Shown one piece after another: positions 52,001-59,680 of a DNA stretch of 64,000 nt; within the stretch, counting starts at the first letter, position 1; every line of letters starts with the position of its first letter. The stretch spans positions 248,001 to 312,000 of the forward strand of contig NZ_SUME01000003.1 of assembly GCF_005048855.1 (NCBI RefSeq), in the 5' to 3' direction. Source of the DNA: Sphingobacterium olei (GTDB lineage Bacteria; Bacteroidota; Bacteroidia; Sphingobacteriales; Sphingobacteriaceae). Below the pieces are notes generated by a model. It was not told where the DNA came from, ran no database searches, and worked only from the letters and a program-made list of their open reading frames with translations. The position numbers and the translations under genes are program-made.

Positions 52001-52369
52001 GTCTTGTTTCTGACTGATAACAACCAACCCCTCGTTAGAGATAGCGTATTCCAGTCCCGTTCGTTTGAACAATTTAGACAGTACATCTGTCACCTTCGTG
52101 TTCTCAACAAAAAGGGATATTTCTTTGTTTAATAACGCGTTGTTCGAATTGAAGACAAAGTAATAATCACTGTTCTCTTCAATAATCTTCAACACTTTGC
52201 TCAGCTTCGTTTTGTTTACATCAAAAGAGACTTTTTGCTGAGAATACACGCTTGCCGACAAATTGAGGCTTGCGATCAAAATCATAATACAGGTTAGTTT
52301 CATCCAGATAATGAATCTAAAGTGCATAAAATATACCTTACGCACTTGCAATAAGCAATTTTTAATCAT
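49025..52369 (-). CDS. SusC/RagA-like TonB-linked outer-membrane transporter
   Basis: 1114 residues. An extended N-terminus with signal helix (about 25-43), an STN secretin/TonB N-terminal domain (about 50-118) that talks to FecR, a CarboxypepD_reg-like domain (about 125-205), a TonB plug (about 213-345, with G-V-G-A-A-T-S-V-I-I-R-G-A-S-S-L and S-A-L-Y-G-S-R-A-K-G-G-V) and a 22-strand barrel ending V-N-L-S-V-K-F. It works with SusD in energised uptake of glycans or peptides. The STN domain marks it as a sigma/FecR-regulated transporter, matching its neighbours. The true start could be downstream (52327). Confidence 0.94.
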   Translation of the reverse strand: MIKNCLLQVRKVYFMHFRFIIWMKLTCIMILIASLNLSASVYSQQKVSFDVNKTKLSKVLKIIEENSDYYFVFNSNNALLNKEISLFVENTKVTDVLSKLFKRTGLEYAISNEGLVVISQKQDSNISGTVLDSQGNALSGATVRLKGTAKANATDINGRFTLEVPIGSILVFSYAGYLSQEITIQNKNDIRVTLVEDNQLLNEVVVTALGITREKRTLGYSVTQINGETLTQARENNIANALVGKVAGLDVSSTSGGVGAATSVIIRGASSLSQSNQPLYVINGVPMESKPVGLNNTNPNGNRGSQWDNAPDMGDAIGNLNPDDIESMSVLKGAAASALYGSRAKGGVILITTKSGKGNGIEFNSNFVIEQVMDRTDWQYVYGQGVNGEKPANGQAAAQVGGSSWGAKLDGSSVPQFDGVSRPYVAQKDNIENFYRNGHTWTNTLALNKSFDGGTVRFSASDLSNNSIVPNSGLDRQSFNLVGTFEPIKRLTIDARANYILEQAKNRPMLSDGAGNANFNAIFLPTSTNINDLKPGKDANGSEISYNTGNAWDTNPWFAAEEFKNNTDRNRLISSLSARYSFDNGLFVQGRAGQDFYTNSYTNVVPSGTAYRPLGSMVSQESTFSDINADVLVGKSFTVTDQITLTPNVGASYRNTKTNMTINEGTEFLVPGVYNIIGTKNKAVGYVQSEAETQSVYGTLEFAYRDIFYLTGSARSDWFSTLATPGRNNKLNVVYPSISGSFVFSELLQSETLSFGKLRAGYAIVGQATDPYQTLLTYSVMSQSLNGNPLGNISNINIPNSALKASTASELEIGTDLRFFNNRLNIDLTWYQKRSKNEIVFATTSSTIGYDGAVLNSGEIENKGIETLISGTIIKNNNFNWTSSLNATYNDNKVLSLAEGVPDQLLATSRAGVGFLKYIPGKAMGQVMAYDFEYDAEGEIVKLADGSPAQGDLKAYGSAFNKWFAGWNNEFSYKNINLGFLIDGKWGGKVFSATDYYGYIKGLHKATLENREELGNTAPKFYENTANNSSHRFVQDASFIKFRQLTLGYNFPAKLFNNKISSLNVSLVGRNLFILMKKTDNIDPESSYNATFPGLELGGVPPARTYGVNLSVKF

Positions 52370-52481
52370 ACTTTGGTACTTTGGTTACAGTTTAAAACTT
52401 GGCAGCACGTTTTTTAGCTAATTAGGTCTGCCGGTTTGTTAATCATTCTTTAGAAAGGGTGGTGTTGGCTCACCATCCTTT

Positions 52482-53555
52482 TTACTCATAAATTGTTATT
52501 TTCTTTCCATATATTTTATAGTTAAAAGGTTGTACTTTCTTCAAGGCATCCAGTACCTGTTTAATATCCTCTTTATTAAATGTCGCTGTAAATCTAAAAT
52601 CGCGCAATTGCTGCCCATTCAATTCGATTTCTACATCGTACCAGCGTTCCAAAACAGTCTTTAACGATGCGAAATCTTCATCTACAATTTCCAGACGGTT
52701 CTCTTTCCATGCTACATCGGCAGACAACGTTTGTCCGTCTTCAGATGCTATTTCCTGGATGGCAATTTCTTTTAAGGGAGATTTTTTGATTTTCTGTGTA
52801 GGTTCCTTATTATCGGAGACTGCTAATGTCTTATATAAGATCACTTTTTGGTTGGGTTTGATGATCATTGAATTCTCACTGCCTCGTTTACTATGCATTT
52901 CAATCAACCCCTCAATCAGTAACGTTTCTGAAGTGGATTCCTCTGGATAGGCCTTAACATTAAAAGATGTTCCTAATACACGTATGTCAAAATCTTGTGT
53001 ATGGACAAAAAATGGTTTGTTTTTATCCTCGCTCACGTCAAAAAATGCTTCTCCGGTTAGATGGATATGTCTCTCGTTTGTGTTGAATCCTTCTTCCAAC
53101 GAAAGATGGCTTCCTGCATTGAGGATGATTTTGCTCCCATCCGCAAGTTCTAACACCTTCTTTTCTCCATTAGCCGTGGTATAGGTGATTGCGGAATGAC
53201 TGGTTGCCAATGACCCAGGTTGTCTTTGTTGGATAAGCCAATATATTCCACCAGCCAATACGATGAGTGCTGCTACAGTTTTAATCCATGTGGAAAGTCG
53301 GAATTTTACACTAGATGAAGATGATGTCTCAAGGTCCGTTTTCAGTTTGCTGACTTGTGCATCCAGAGGCTTTTTGTTTCCAACAAGGATGTGGAAAAGC
53401 CTTTTAGCCTGTATAATGGTTTCCTTTTGTTCCGGATGATTCAACAGGTAGTTATTCCAATATTGAACACATTGTTTATTCTCTCCAGAACAATACTGCT
53501 GGAAAGTATTGTCGATCAGAAAATCTTCAACGTTTTCATATTTAGTGTTTATCAT
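52482..53555 (-). CDS. FecR-type anti-sigma factor
   Basis: 357 residues. A cytosolic N-terminal part (about 1-88), one membrane helix (about 90-108) and a periplasmic FecR domain with A-N-G-E-K-K-V-L-E-L-A-D-G-S-K-I, F-F-D-V-S and F-x-V-x-x-L-G-T-S-F-N-V-K-A-Y, then a C-terminal STN-like DUF4974 region. In this group FecR holds the sigma factor until SusC reports substrate via its STN domain. The sigma gene lies 100 bp upstream on the same strand. Confidence 0.94.
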   Translation of the reverse strand: MINTKYENVEDFLIDNTFQQYCSGENKQCVQYWNNYLLNHPEQKETIIQAKRLFHILVGNKKPLDAQVSKLKTDLETSSSSSVKFRLSTWIKTVAALIVLAGGIYWLIQQRQPGSLATSHSAITYTTANGEKKVLELADGSKIILNAGSHLSLEEGFNTNERHIHLTGEAFFDVSEDKNKPFFVHTQDFDIRVLGTSFNVKAYPEESTSETLLIEGLIEMHSKRGSENSMIIKPNQKVILYKTLAVSDNKEPTQKIKKSPLKEIAIQEIASEDGQTLSADVAWKENRLEIVDEDFASLKTVLERWYDVEIELNGQQLRDFRFTATFNKEDIKQVLDALKKVQPFNYKIYGKKITIYE

Positions 53556-53655
53556 TATTTTCTTGGTCTTTACATTTATAGTGTCAAGACCTGTTTCTTT
53601 TTCCTAAAGAAAATATTATAAATTTTGTAAAACGTTGATATACAGATCGAAAAAA

Positions 53656-54213
53656 TTAAATATCTTTTAATTCCTGTCGTAAGGTTTTCAGCGCATCGTA
53701 GATCGTATTGTAGGCTGTTTTTATACTTTGCTGAGTAGTAGCTGCAATCTGTTCATAGGTCAACCCTTCAAAAAACTTTAGATGGATGAGCTGTTTCTGT
53801 CTGAAGGTAAGTTTTTCTAAAGCATCTTTCAGACGGTGCTGGATCCATTCGTTGGTTTGTACCTTGATAATGAATTCTTCATAGGACATTTCTGCCCAAT
53901 CATCCTCGGCTTTTACATTTTGAAGTGCCTTGTTAATTTTATGCTGTTTCTGTAATAGTCGAAGTAGTTTCCTTTTTAAGAATGTAATTAGATACGCTTG
54001 TACGTTTTCCACACGTTCGAGTTTGTCCCTCTTTTCCCATATTGTCACGAAAACTTGATCGGTAGCTTCTCCAGAAAGTTCGGCATCGGCACAGGTTCGT
54101 ATCCCAAAATTAACCAGCTCATAATATAATGACTTATAAAGATCAAAGAAGGCCTCTTCGTCTCCATTTCTCATGCGTTCCCAAAGAAGTCGATATTCAA
54201 GTTTATTTTTCAT
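53656..54213 (-). CDS. ECF sigma factor (Bacteroidetes family) of the SusCD locus
   Basis: 185 residues. Region 2 has F-F-D-L-Y-K-S-L-Y-Y-E-L-V-N-F-G and D-Q-V-F-V-T-I-W-E; region 4 has L-T-F-R-Q-K-Q-L-I-H-L-K and the helix-turn-helix Y-E-Q-I-A-A-T-T-Q-Q-S-I-K-T-A-Y-N. It is the first gene of sigma-fecR-susC-susD. By family it would direct transcription of susC-susD when FecR is released. Confidence 0.94.
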   Translation of the reverse strand: MKNKLEYRLLWERMRNGDEEAFFDLYKSLYYELVNFGIRTCADAELSGEATDQVFVTIWEKRDKLERVENVQAYLITFLKRKLLRLLQKQHKINKALQNVKAEDDWAEMSYEEFIIKVQTNEWIQHRLKDALEKLTFRQKQLIHLKFFEGLTYEQIAATTQQSIKTAYNTIYDALKTLRQELKDI

Positions 54214-54572
54214 GCCAGATTAATAATTTATAAACTCGTCATTCATTTAGAATTTTCTCTCCCCCCTTAAGCACTTTTATTTAATAATCTTTACTTGATG
54301 TGGATCGATTGCAATATAATGTTTTAATCGGAGATATAAAGTTACTGAGCGTTCTTTTCCAATAGACATATATTTTATTAAATCGGAGATCATCTGATCT
54401 AAAGCAAGCCATATTGTCACAGATTGACCATTTATAGCCGATTATTTGTCAGAGCCAAAGTAATTCGATATTTTTAATCAGTTATTTTAACAGGTTTGTT
54501 TAAATGGAATACCATTTGATAATTCTTTGTAAATTGTAAATACGAATAGCAAGAAAATAAAATATTAAAAAT
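54214..54572. other. Divergent non-coding region between the sigma factor and zinc-peptidase genes
   Basis: 359 AT-rich bases with no gene. A direct repeat AATCGGAGAT occurs at 54326-54335 and 54381-54390, 55 bp apart. Near the metallopeptidase there is TTTGATAATTCTTTG, a weak promoter-like pair. No hairpin or RNA gene is seen. Confidence 0.5.
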
Positions 54573-55259
54573 ATGGGAATTTGGGTTTTATTAATTGGTA
54601 TTGGAATCATCAGTATGATCGTCCAGTCGAGATTTAAGAATAAGTTTAAGAAATATTCGGAAATGCCGTTGACTTCGGGAATGTCGGGAGCGGATATTGC
54701 GAAAAAAATGCTAAATGATAATGGCATATATGACGTGAACGTAATTTCCGTTGAAGGACAGCTTACTGATCATTATAATCCGTCGGATAGAACGGTAAAC
54801 TTAAGTCCTGAAGTATATCACGGACGCAGTGTAGCTGCTGCTGCCGTAGCTGCTCACGAGTGTGGTCACGCTGTGCAGCACGCTAGAGCGTATAGTTGGT
54901 TGCAGTTTCGTTCTGCGATGGTTCCGATGGTAAACGTTGCCTCTAAGATTGTCTCGTTTACGCTTATGATCGGTGTTATGCTAGCGATTTTTTCAAATAT
55001 CTTATTGTTATTACAGATAGGAGTGGTGGCATTAGCTATTACTACGGTTTTTAGTTTCATTACCTTACCTGTGGAATTTGATGCCTCTAACCGTGCGTTA
55101 GCATGGTTGAATACAGCTAATATCACCCATAATTCGATGGAGCACGACGGAGCAAAAGACGCATTAAAATGGGCAGCCATGACATATGTAGTTGCGGCCT
55201 TATCTGCTTTGGTTACGCTACTTTATTATGCTAGTATGCTGTTAGGCCGTAGGGATTAA
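54573..55259 (+). CDS. membrane zinc metallopeptidase (YugP/neutral zinc peptidase family)
   Basis: 228 residues. The zinc motif A-A-H-E-C-G-H-A-V-Q-H lies at about 94-104, between an N-terminal helix (about 3-18) and three C-terminal helices (about 125-145, 146-168, 205-225). The E-F-D-A-S-N-R-A segment near 170 carries the third ligand. This is the YugP family, membrane proteases of unknown substrate. It is monocistronic, with a clear terminator. Confidence 0.92.
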   Translation: MGIWVLLIGIGIISMIVQSRFKNKFKKYSEMPLTSGMSGADIAKKMLNDNGIYDVNVISVEGQLTDHYNPSDRTVNLSPEVYHGRSVAAAAVAAHECGHAVQHARAYSWLQFRSAMVPMVNVASKIVSFTLMIGVMLAIFSNILLLLQIGVVALAITTVFSFITLPVEFDASNRALAWLNTANITHNSMEHDGAKDALKWAAMTYVVAALSALVTLLYYASMLLGRRD

Positions 55260-55277
55260 TCAGGTTTAAAATATATT

Positions 55278-55314
55278 AAGCGGTTGTATGAAAATTATAT
55301 AACCGTTTTTTTTT
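55278..55314 (+). terminator. Terminator of the zinc-peptidase gene
   Basis: Arms CGGTTGTAT/ATATAACCG (with one G-U) followed by nine T, 20 bp after the stop. Confidence 0.88.
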
Positions 55315-55363
55315 CTGAAAGTGTCTATTCTCAAAGGCCATCAAGAACTTTTATGCCTGTTGG

Positions 55364-55378
55364 TGATCCAATGGATCA
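55364..55378. promoter_or_regulatory. Palindrome upstream of ffh, candidate operator
   Basis: TGATCCA-A-TGGATCA, a perfect 7-bp inverted repeat with a one-base centre, about 80 bp before ffh. It may be chance or a binding site. Confidence 0.25.
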
Positions 55379-55459
55379 TGAAAGTTTTGTGACTAGAACA
55401 CATTGCTTTCATAGCAATTTCGTAACTTCGCATTTTAGTATTAAGAACTTCAATAGATT

Positions 55460-56803
55460 ATGTTTTCAAATCTTCAGGATAAATTAGATAGGGCCTTTAA
55501 GGTATTAAAAGGTCAGGGGAATATTACCGAAATCAACGTCGCTGAGACGATGAAGGAAATTCGCAAGGCATTATTGGATGCCGACGTGAATTACAAGACT
55601 GCTAAAACATTTACAGACGATGTTAGGCAAAAAGCTTTAGGTGAAAATGTGTTGACGAGTATTTCGCCGGGTCAATTATTGACCAAGATTATGAATGACG
55701 AGTTGACCGAGTTGATGGGAGGTACAGTTACTGAACTGGATCTTTCGGCAAACCCAACCGTTATTTTAATTGCAGGTCTGAATGGTGCTGGTAAAACTAC
55801 GTTCACGGGTAAATTAGCTAATTTTCTAAAAGAGCAGAAAGGTAAAAAACCGTTGTTGGTAGCAGGTGATGTGTATCGTCCCGCAGCGATCGATCAGTTA
55901 CAGGTGTTGGGTAATCAAGTAGGTGTTCCTGTGTATGTAGATCGTGACTCTACCGATCCTATTGCGATCGCTAAAGCTGGGGTTGAAGAAGGTAAACGGA
56001 ACGGTAATAATGTCATTATTATAGATACAGCGGGTCGTTTGGCGATTGATGAAGCCTTAATGAATGAGATCACGGCGGTAAAAGAAGTTACGCAGCCGAA
56101 CGAAATTTTATTTGTTGTCGATTCGATGACAGGTCAGGATGCGGTAAATACGGCTAAAACATTTAATGATCGTCTTGACTTTACCGGTGTTGTATTAACT
56201 AAATTAGATGGTGATACCCGCGGTGGTGCGGCCCTTTCGATAAAATCTGTTGTCAATAAACCGATCAAGTTTATTGGTACAGGCGAGAAAATGGAAGCGC
56301 TTGACGTTTTCCATCCGGATCGTATGGCTTCCCGTATTTTAGGTATGGGCGATGTGGTGTCGTTGGTAGAGCGTGCTCAGCAACAGTTTGACGAAAAGGA
56401 GGCAGCGGCACTTCAAAAGAAAATCCGCAAAAATAAATTTGATTTTAACGATTTCAGGTCCCAAATTCAGCAAATCAAAAAAATGGGTAACATGAAAGAT
56501 CTTATTGGAATGATTCCGGGAGCAGGAAAGGCGTTAAAAGATGTTGAAATAGAAGATGATGCATTCAAACCAATCGAAGCCATCATAGACTCGATGACAC
56601 CTTTTGAAAGAGAAAATCCAGATGCGATAGACCAGAAAAGAAGAAGTCGTATTGCTAAAGGATCCGGCACGAATATAGACGAAGTTAATAAATTGCTAAA
56701 GCAATTTATGGATATGCGTAAAGTTATGAAGCAAATGTCCAATCCGGCGATGGCAGCGAAAATGATGCGCAACATGCCGAAGATGCCGGGTAAGCCATTC
56801 TAA
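55460..56803 (+). CDS. ffh: signal recognition particle protein Ffh
   Basis: 447 residues. An N domain (1-85) and a GTPase G domain with G-L-N-G-A-G-K-T-T, D-T-A-G-R and T-K-L-D-G-D, then an M domain rich in methionine (about 310-447, with M-K-Q-M and M-R-N-M-P-K-M-P), which binds SRP RNA and signal sequences. It targets inner-membrane proteins co-translationally. No SRP RNA gene was recognised in this window. It ends in a terminator before nuoA. Confidence 0.97.
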   Translation: MFSNLQDKLDRAFKVLKGQGNITEINVAETMKEIRKALLDADVNYKTAKTFTDDVRQKALGENVLTSISPGQLLTKIMNDELTELMGGTVTELDLSANPTVILIAGLNGAGKTTFTGKLANFLKEQKGKKPLLVAGDVYRPAAIDQLQVLGNQVGVPVYVDRDSTDPIAIAKAGVEEGKRNGNNVIIIDTAGRLAIDEALMNEITAVKEVTQPNEILFVVDSMTGQDAVNTAKTFNDRLDFTGVVLTKLDGDTRGGAALSIKSVVNKPIKFIGTGEKMEALDVFHPDRMASRILGMGDVVSLVERAQQQFDEKEAAALQKKIRKNKFDFNDFRSQIQQIKKMGNMKDLIGMIPGAGKALKDVEIEDDAFKPIEAIIDSMTPFERENPDAIDQKRRSRIAKGSGTNIDEVNKLLKQFMDMRKVMKQMSNPAMAAKMMRNMPKMPGKPF

Positions 56804-56828
56804 CAACTTTTAGATATAATATAATTTT

Positions 56829-56860
56829 AAGAAAGCCAAACGTTAGTGTTTGGCTTTTTT
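56829..56860 (+). terminator. ffh terminator
   Basis: Arms AAAGCCAAACGTT/AGTGTTTGGCTTT followed by T, ending just before nuoA. Confidence 0.85.
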
Positions 56861-56877
56861 ATTAAATTGTTTTTTGT

Positions 56878-56885
56878 TATTTTTG
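56878..56885 (+). promoter_or_regulatory. -7 promoter box for nuoA
   Basis: TATTTTTG with only CATGGT before the ATG at 56892. It probably gives an almost leaderless nuoA-nuoB-purK-purE transcript. Confidence 0.5.
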
Positions 56886-56891
56886 CATGGT

Positions 56892-57482
56892 ATGGACGAT
56901 CATCCCGGGCAGTTATCTGAATATGGTTCTATTCTTCTCATGGGAATAGTAGGGGTCATATTGGTGTGTGCAACCATCGGACTAGCAAAATTCATATCGC
57001 CTAAACATCCTAATCCCATCAAACAAAGTACTTACGAATGTGGTGAAGAAACAGTAGGAACTTCATGGGTTCAATTTAATCCACGTTTTTATGTTATAGC
57101 ACTTATATTCCTACTATTTGATGTTGAATTGATATTTGTATTTCCTTGGGCTACGGTCTTCGGTAACCGTGATCTCATAGCAGCAGATTCAAGATGGGGC
57201 TGGTTTACATTGATTGAAATGGCTATTTTCTTAGGTATTTTAATCATTGGTTTGGTATACGTATGGCGTCGGGGCGATTTGAACTGGATTAAGCCTATTC
57301 ATCAAAAGCCGACTACAGATGTAAAAATCCCGTTTTCAGTCTACGATACCCTGAACAATCGGGAATATCAGATTAAAGATTATAGGGCGACAGTAGCCAC
57401 AACAGAGTCGGAATCAGAACAGAAATCTGCCGACACGCCGAAGACTTCAGTAGGATTTAAACCACGATTTAAAAAAACGTAA
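56892..57482 (+). CDS. nuoA: NADH-quinone oxidoreductase subunit A
   Basis: 196 residues from the ATG at 56892. Three membrane helices with the family's K-Q-S-T-Y-E-C-G-E-E motif in the loop and F-L-L-F-D-V-E-L-I-F-V-F-P-W in helix 2. A C-terminal tail of about 65 residues beyond the core (from about 130), Ser/Thr/Glu-rich then basic, is longer than usual. It is part of the complex I membrane arm. Only nuoA and nuoB are here; other subunits must be elsewhere. Confidence 0.95.
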   Translation: MDDHPGQLSEYGSILLMGIVGVILVCATIGLAKFISPKHPNPIKQSTYECGEETVGTSWVQFNPRFYVIALIFLLFDVELIFVFPWATVFGNRDLIAADSRWGWFTLIEMAIFLGILIIGLVYVWRRGDLNWIKPIHQKPTTDVKIPFSVYDTLNNREYQIKDYRATVATTESESEQKSADTPKTSVGFKPRFKKT

Positions 57483-57485
57483 GCT

Positions 57486-57986
57486 ATGGGTGCACAGCAA
57501 GAACAGAATAATGGTGTCGTCGTTGCGAAACTTGACGACTTATTAAACTGGGCACGACTTTCCTCGATGTGGCCCGTGAGTTTTGGTATTGCCTGTTGTG
57601 CGATAGAAATGATGGGGGCAATGGCTGCTACCTATGACTTGGATAGATTAGGGGTGTTTCCTCGACCCTCACCACGACAGGCTGACGTCATGATCATAGC
57701 AGGAACGGTTACCTTTAAAATGGCCGAACGTATAAAACGATTATACGAACAGATGCCGGAACCACGTTACGTAATTTCTATGGGTTCTTGTTCGAATTGC
57801 GGAGGGCCTTACTGGCAGCATGGTTACCATGTGGTTAAGGGAGTGGATCGGATTATACCGGTGGATATCTATGTTCAAGGCTGCCCACCTAGACCGGAAG
57901 CGCTGATCGGTGCGTTTTTAGAATTGCAAAAGAAAATAGAAACAGAACATATTCTTCAGGAAAAGTATTTCGAAGAAAAGGTTTAA
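57486..57986 (+). CDS. nuoB: NADH-quinone oxidoreductase subunit B
   Basis: 166 residues. It carries the N2 iron-sulfur cluster: cysteines in A-C-C-A-I-E-M-M and the M-G-S-C-S-N-C-G and Q-G-C-P-P-R-P-E motifs are all in place. It sits at the quinone-site junction of complex I. It lies 3 bp after nuoA and 11 bp before purK, in the same apparent transcript. Confidence 0.97.
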   Translation: MGAQQEQNNGVVVAKLDDLLNWARLSSMWPVSFGIACCAIEMMGAMAATYDLDRLGVFPRPSPRQADVMIIAGTVTFKMAERIKRLYEQMPEPRYVISMGSCSNCGGPYWQHGYHVVKGVDRIIPVDIYVQGCPPRPEALIGAFLELQKKIETEHILQEKYFEEKV

Positions 57987-57997
57987 GATAAAATAGT

Positions 57998-59140
57998 ATG
58001 GCAAAAGATTTTTACGGAGAGTTGCAATTAGGTATCCTTGGAGGAGGGCAGTTGGGACGTATGCTGATCCAGGAAGCTATTAATTACAATGTGAATGTAC
58101 ATGTACTGGATCCAGATAAGAATGCTCCATGTCGTAAATTATGTAATCAATTTGAATGTGGATCGTTGAGCGATTACCAAACCGTTTACAGATTCGGAAA
58201 GGGATTGGATATGATCACTATCGAGATTGAAAAAGTAAATGTAGATGCACTGGAAAAATTGGAAGAGGAGGGGGTTCTCGTTTATCCGCAATCTCGTGTT
58301 ATTCGCCTGATTCAGGATAAAGGGATGCAAAAACAGTTTTTCAAGCAAAATAATATTCCTACTTCGCCCTTTCAGTTGATTTCAAATAAAGAGGCGTTAG
58401 GTAACACCCAATTTCAATTTCCCTTTATCCAAAAATTAAGAAAAGACGGATATGATGGAAAGGGGGTGAAGAAAATACTATCGGTAGATGATCTTGATAA
58501 TGCTTTTGAGGAACCTTCCATAATTGAGGAAATCGTGGATTTTGAGAAAGAGATTGCAGTTATCGTAGCGCGTAACGATAGAGGAGACGTCAGTACATTT
58601 CCCATGGTCGAAATGGAGTTTAATCCACAGGCTAATCTGGTTGAATTTTTGATTTCGCCATCGACTTATAGCTTTGAAATTCAACAGCAGGCTGAAGATA
58701 TTGCAAAAAAATTAGCTAATGATCTGCAGATTGTAGGTTTGTTAGCCGTAGAAATGTTCTTGACAAAAACAGGAGAAATTCTGGTGAATGAGCTGGCGCC
58801 ACGTCCCCATAATTCAGGGCACCAGACTATAGAAGGAAATTTTACTTCTCAGTTTGGTCAACATCTTCGGGCCATCTTCAATCTTCCGTTAGGTAATACC
58901 GCTGCACGTACAAATGCAGTCATGATCAATTTGCTTGGCGAAGATAAGTATGAAGGCTTAGCTGTATACGAAGGTGTAGAAGAAGTACTAGCTATGGATG
59001 GGGTATATGTACATCTGTATGGTAAAAAGTATACCAAGCCATTTCGTAAGATGGGACACGTTTGTATTGTGAGTGATGACCGCGAAATGGCTATAGTAAA
59101 TGCACGTAAAGTTCAGGAAATATTAAAAGTAATCGCATAA
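57998..59140 (+). CDS. purK: N5-carboxyaminoimidazole ribonucleotide synthase
   Basis: 380 residues, ATP-grasp. It carboxylates AIR with bicarbonate and ATP to N5-CAIR. The N-terminal G-I-L-G-G-G-Q-L-G-R-M motif and the catalytic E-x-x-x-R-P-H-N-S-G-H region (as N-E-L-A-P-R-P-H-N-S-G-H) match PurK. It is followed directly by purE, the standard pair. Its position behind nuoAB without a promoter gap is unusual. Confidence 0.96.
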   Translation: MAKDFYGELQLGILGGGQLGRMLIQEAINYNVNVHVLDPDKNAPCRKLCNQFECGSLSDYQTVYRFGKGLDMITIEIEKVNVDALEKLEEEGVLVYPQSRVIRLIQDKGMQKQFFKQNNIPTSPFQLISNKEALGNTQFQFPFIQKLRKDGYDGKGVKKILSVDDLDNAFEEPSIIEEIVDFEKEIAVIVARNDRGDVSTFPMVEMEFNPQANLVEFLISPSTYSFEIQQQAEDIAKKLANDLQIVGLLAVEMFLTKTGEILVNELAPRPHNSGHQTIEGNFTSQFGQHLRAIFNLPLGNTAARTNAVMINLLGEDKYEGLAVYEGVEEVLAMDGVYVHLYGKKYTKPFRKMGHVCIVSDDREMAIVNARKVQEILKVIA

Positions 59141-59141
59141 G

Positions 59142-59645
59142 ATGAGCGCAAATATACAAGTAGGAATTATTATGGGAAGTAAGTCTGATCTTCCTATTAT
59201 GCAGGATGCTGTAAATATATTAAAAGAACTTGGAGTAGGTTTTGAAGTAACGATTGTTTCGGCACACCGTACACCACAGCGGATGTTTGACTATGCTGAA
59301 CAAGCTGCGGACAGAGGTTTAAAAGTGATCATTGCAGGAGCGGGAGGGGCTGCACATTTACCAGGTATGGTGGCATCAATCACCCACTTACCTGTGATCG
59401 GTGTACCCGTCAAATCTTCTAATTCCATAGATGGTTGGGATTCTGTCTTATCGATACTACAGATGCCAAACGGTATCCCTGTTGCAACGGTAGCACTTAA
59501 TGCTGCAAAAAATGCGGGAATTCTGGCGGCTCAGATTATCGGAACAAACGACGACCAAATCGCAAAGAATGTATTGGCTTTCAAGAGAGACTTAAAAGAG
59601 GCAGTTGAGAAAACGGCATCTGAGGTCGAACAAATGAAATTTTAA
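59142..59645 (+). CDS. purE: N5-carboxyaminoimidazole ribonucleotide mutase
   Basis: 167 residues, class I PurE. It moves the carboxylate from N5-CAIR to CAIR. The signature G-S-K-S-D-L-P-I-M and S-A-H-R-T-P, with G-A-G-G-A-A-H-L-P-G-M, is diagnostic. It starts one base after purK, so coupling is expected. It ends in an extended hairpin. Confidence 0.97.
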   Translation: MSANIQVGIIMGSKSDLPIMQDAVNILKELGVGFEVTIVSAHRTPQRMFDYAEQAADRGLKVIIAGAGGAAHLPGMVASITHLPVIGVPVKSSNSIDGWDSVLSILQMPNGIPVATVALNAAKNAGILAAQIIGTNDDQIAKNVLAFKRDLKEAVEKTASEVEQMKF

Positions 59646-59680
59646 ATAGAAAAGGAGCTACCAAAGCTCCTTTTCTATTT
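59644..59680. terminator. Bidirectional terminator between purE and the sugar-epimerase gene
   Basis: A 16-bp stem, arms AAATAGAAAAGGAGCT/AGCTCCTTTTCTATTT, with a five-base loop, overlapping both stop codons of the convergent genes. Confidence 0.92.

Noticed and set aside
47419..54213. Polysaccharide utilisation locus
   Set aside because: No glycoside hydrolase, lyase or sulfatase gene accompanies SusC/SusD, so a glycan substrate cannot be claimed.
55315..55459. SRP RNA gene before ffh
   Set aside because: I could not find the GGAA tetraloop hairpin or the domain IV bulges in this stretch.
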